From contig NZ_JBHIKY010000005.1 in the NCBI RefSeq assembly GCF_042139015.1, positions 62,001 to 126,000 of the forward strand: a DNA stretch of 64,000 nt, given 5' to 3'. The position numbers and the translations under genes were made by a program. The notes beneath the pieces were generated by a model. It worked only from the letters and a program-made list of their open reading frames with translations. It did no database searches and was not told the DNA's origin. Below, piece by piece: positions 61,687 to 64,000 of this stretch; positions within the stretch are counted from its first letter, which is position 1; the number at the start of each line of letters is the position of its first letter. This DNA is from JBHIKY01 sp042139015 (GTDB taxonomy: Bacteria > Bacillota > Bacilli > Bacillales > Marinococcaceae).

Positions 61687-62544
61687 ATGTGGAAAATTAA
61701 AATTCCGAATGGAATGGAAGAAGAATGGACGCTGCGCCTTTATGAAAAAGGGTGGTTTTCTTTTTACATAGAAGAGGCGATTGAGCAGATTACAACAGAC
61801 GAGGGTTACAGCTATCAGAAAAATCCAGCCGAATCATCTCTGTTGTTTCTATCTGCAGAAGAAGGGCAGCGTGCAGAAGATGCAGCTGCACTGCTTGAAA
61901 TATTTGTCTCCGATGTCGAAGAAGCAGAGCCGCCCGCTCCTCCTGCCCCTTATGAAAACGTCGAACTAGGCAGCGGCTGGACGCTCGTATATCCCCCCTT
62001 TCAAGGGGAAAAACAAAAAAAAGAAATTCGAATTGATCCTCAAGGAGCATTTGGCACAGGCGTCCACATGACTACGAGAGATGCCCTGTCACTGCTGGCC
62101 GGACGGGATTTCACCGGTATGGCTGCTGCTGACATAGGGACAGGCTCAGGCATATTAGCGGTCACTGCCGCATTGAAGGGGGCAGCGGTGGATGCTTTCG
62201 ACATTCAGCCGGTATCGCGCGAGGTAAGTCTTCAGGCAGATCTGAATGGGGTGAAAGACCGTATCAGAGTCTTTGAACAAAATATTCTCGAAACTTCTCT
62301 GCCCGAAAAAGCTTATGATTTGTATATTATTAATATTGGAGCCGCCGCCACGAAGAAATGGTTGAAATCTGCAGGGGTCCTGCCCGGCCGCCCGGACAGC
62401 GTACTTCTTGTATCCGGTATCGTCGACTGGGCTGAAGCGGAAATACGCCGGATCTTCGGAGAATATGGATTTTATCCAATGGAACACAAACAGACAAAGG
62501 AATGGCATACGTTTTTATTTGCAAAAGGAGAGAGACACGAATGA
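61687..62544 (+). CDS. PrmA-like (ribosomal protein L11 methyltransferase-type) methyltransferase
   Basis: A 285-residue SAM-dependent methyltransferase. The C-terminal half has FGTGVHMTTRDALSLL and the SAM motif AADIGTGSGILAVTAAL, as in PrmA. The N-terminal half is acidic and differs from standard PrmA. The product-site motif reads NIGAAATKKWL instead of the usual NILA. The real prmA of Bacillus is near dnaJ, so this is probably a paralogue with another target. GAAGGGGAGG precedes the ATG. It overlaps the dehydrogenase gene by 4 bp (ATGA), so they are coupled. Confidence 0.8.
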   Translation: MWKIKIPNGMEEEWTLRLYEKGWFSFYIEEAIEQITTDEGYSYQKNPAESSLLFLSAEEGQRAEDAAALLEIFVSDVEEAEPPAPPAPYENVELGSGWTLVYPPFQGEKQKKEIRIDPQGAFGTGVHMTTRDALSLLAGRDFTGMAAADIGTGSGILAVTAALKGAAVDAFDIQPVSREVSLQADLNGVKDRIRVFEQNILETSLPEKAYDLYIINIGAAATKKWLKSAGVLPGRPDSVLLVSGIVDWAEAEIRRIFGEYGFYPMEHKQTKEWHTFLFAKGERHE

Positions 62545-63506
62545 AGCCGTACGTGTTTATTACAAGAAGAATGCCGGACGAAATCATAGAAAAGCTGGAG
62601 GAGACGTGCACCGTTTCTATGTGGGAAAAACAGGAGGAACCGGTGCCGCAGGAACGGCTTGAAGAAGAAATCAAACAGGCGGACGGGTTGTTCTGTACTG
62701 TGACAGAGCCGATAGACAGACCATTAATAGAATCAGCAGAAAATCTAAAGGTGATTGCGACCATGGCCGTAGGATATAACAACATTGATGTGGAGGCTGC
62801 AGCTGAAAAAGACATCACCATTGCTCATACTCCCGGCGTCCTCTCGGAAACTACAGCTGATCTGACATTTGCACTGCTCATGGCGGCAGCAAGACGTCTG
62901 CCTGAGGGCATAGAGACTATTAAGAATAATGAATGGAAGACATGGTCTCCGTTTTTTTTGACAGGCCAGGACATTCATCACGCGACTCTTGGTATTATCG
63001 GGATGGGACGAATCGGAGAAGCGGTGGCAAAGCGCGGGACAGGCTTTGACATGGAAATTATTTATCATAACCGCACGCGTAAGCAGGAAGCGGAAGAAAA
63101 ACTTGGTGCCCGATATGTGGAAATGGATGAGCTTCTTAAAACATCAGATTTTATTTGCGTCATGACCCCTTATACGAAAGATACGCACCATTTAATCGAC
63201 AGGGAAGCTTTTAAGAAAATGAAGAATACAGCCATCTTTATTAACTCCTCCCGCGGTGGTATCGTTGATGAGGAAGCTTTATATGAAGCGCTTAAAAACG
63301 GGGAAATCCGCGGAGCAGGCCTTGATGTTTTCGAAGGGGAGCCTGTCGGTGCTGACCATCCGTTATTATCTTTACCACAGGTGACAGCGCTGCCGCATAT
63401 TGGCAGTGCAAGTGAAAGTACACGGATGGCGATGGCGGACATGACTGCGAACCATATTTTACAGGTGCTGAGTGGAAAAGAAGCTGATCATGAGGTGAAG
63501 CTGTAA
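62541..63506 (+). CDS. D-2-hydroxyacid dehydrogenase (glyoxylate/hydroxypyruvate reductase type)
   Basis: A 321-residue NAD(P)-dependent reductase. It has the NAD motif GIIGMGRIGEAVA, catalytic Arg and Glu in INSSRGGIVDEEAL and GLDVFEGEPV, and His in LPHIGSAS, as in GhrB/GyaR proteins. The cofactor loop HNRTRK suggests NADP use (inference). Start ATG at 62541 lies in the end of the methyltransferase gene. AAAGGAGAG precedes it. A frame from 62502 is a shadow. Confidence 0.9.
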   Translation: MKPYVFITRRMPDEIIEKLEETCTVSMWEKQEEPVPQERLEEEIKQADGLFCTVTEPIDRPLIESAENLKVIATMAVGYNNIDVEAAAEKDITIAHTPGVLSETTADLTFALLMAAARRLPEGIETIKNNEWKTWSPFFLTGQDIHHATLGIIGMGRIGEAVAKRGTGFDMEIIYHNRTRKQEAEEKLGARYVEMDELLKTSDFICVMTPYTKDTHHLIDREAFKKMKNTAIFINSSRGGIVDEEALYEALKNGEIRGAGLDVFEGEPVGADHPLLSLPQVTALPHIGSASESTRMAMADMTANHILQVLSGKEADHEVKL

Positions 63507-63553
63507 AAAAAGTAATTTCTAAACGATGCCTGCTCGAGCATCTGAAAATGAAT

Positions 63554-63594
63554 AAAAGCATCAGCCCCAGAAATTCTGGAAGCTGATGCTTTTC
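63554..63594. terminator. bidirectional terminator
   Basis: AAGCATCAGC and GCTGATGCTT stem, with T-runs on both strands, between the dehydrogenase and the symporter genes. Confidence 0.85.
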
Positions 63595-63624
63595 TTGTGA
63601 ATCACTGTGGCCGATTGAGAAGGA

Positions 63625-64000
63625 TCAGGAAAGCCCCTGCTGTTTTTCTTCTCGCATTTTCTTCAGGAAGAGGGTCGTTTCAGCCACTACAACTCCGGAC
63701 AAGCCGAGAAGAGCAATTAAGTTCGGAGCGGCCATTAAACCGTTCATAATATCAGCGATGGCCCAGACTGTATCAATTTCAAGGATGGCTCCGATAAACA
63801 CCGCTCCTACAAATACGAGCCGATAAATGAGGATAGAAGTTTGATTTTTAAATAAATAATAAACACAACGCTCGCCGTAGTAGGACCAGCCGAGCATCGT
63901 GGAATACGCGAATAAAATCATCCCCAGAGCTACGATAAATGCTCCCACCGGTCCGATAAAGTGGGAAAAGGAAGCGGAAGTAAGAGCAGCTCCATCAAGC
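63625..64000 (-). CDS. sodium:alanine symporter (AGCS family), C-terminal part
   Basis: This gene reads leftward and enters from beyond the window end, so only its last 125 residues are seen, frame LDGAALTSASF into the membrane segment GPVGAFIVALGMILFAYSTM. The motif SYYGERCVYYLF and the final AETTLFLKKM segment are typical of the AGCS (alanine or glycine:cation symporter) family, which imports alanine with Na+ (common in alkaliphiles that use Na+ coupling). The stop is at 63625. Start and upstream signals lie outside the window. Confidence 0.85.
   Translation of the reverse strand, partial: LDGAALTSASFSHFIGPVGAFIVALGMILFAYSTMLGWSYYGERCVYYLFKNQTSILIYRLVFVGAVFIGAILEIDTVWAIADIMNGLMAAPNLIALLGLSGVVVAETTLFLKKMREEKQQGLS

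Overview
The window is a Bacillaceae chromosome segment, most likely from a halo-alkaliphilic, spore-forming relative of Bacillus. Evidence: strong AGGAGG-type ribosome sites with frequent TTG and GTG starts, spore-coat genes (cotO, cotY/Z family, a YjcZ-type tiny protein), competence genes (med, comZ, coiA), and a gene order that follows the Bacillus subtilis yitU - argCJBD-carAB-argF - med-comZ - fabH-fabF - yjbA/trpS - yjbC-spx-mecA-coiA-pepF - yjbH..yjbP - fabI - cotO/cotZ - yjcF-yjcG-yjcH stretch (recalled synteny, not searched). The assignment to a group within Bacillaceae is inference.

Layout. 1-4600: end of a YitU-like phosphatase, then ctaG, a SCO1-like copper lipoprotein, a redoxin lipoprotein whose first redox cysteine position is an in-frame TGA, and a chemotaxis receptor. 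4687-14343: the arginine operon argC-J-B-D-carA-carB-argF behind a sigma-A promoter with an ARG box in its spacer. 14344-15520: repeat element, a truncated nucleotidyltransferase with a small partner, and a small membrane protein. 15542-19523: med-comZ, a YGP-repeat protein, and fabH-fabF under a probable FapR site. 19537-29057: repeat, an LCP ligase, a DHH-CBS-nucleotidyltransferase tRNA end-maturation enzyme, yjbA, trpS, a TlpA-like thioredoxin and a beta-hydroxyacid dehydrogenase. 29306-33138: HD hydrolase, UbiD decarboxylase, DUF4015-type secreted hydrolase. 33313-41569: the Spx/MecA/SpxH redox-proteolysis group with coiA, pepF and a truncated haemoglobin. 42032-48010: yjbJ-K-L-M, nadK, a pseudouridine synthase, prpE, fabI. 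48118-51197: glcT and ptsG with a RAT antiterminator between them. 51568-58156: spore and yjc genes plus a broken HNH gene. 58239-64000: fumC, a sigma-D-driven chemotaxis receptor, a PrmA-like methyltransferase with a 2-hydroxyacid dehydrogenase, and the end of a sodium:alanine symporter gene.

The best candidate for something new is the gene at 2398-2904. Read through the TGA it gives a complete 168-residue lipoprotein redoxin with a U-G-H-C motif. A 6-bp hairpin with a GU-containing loop begins 14 nt after the TGA, which fits the bacterial SECIS pattern. It lies directly behind two copper/cytochrome-oxidase assembly genes, which suggests a selenocysteine thiol reductant for Cu(A) assembly or a related extracytoplasmic redox task. 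Smaller points include repeat families in the intergenic gaps, matching FapR-like sites before fabH and fabI, and a nucleotidyltransferase pair beside a repeat.
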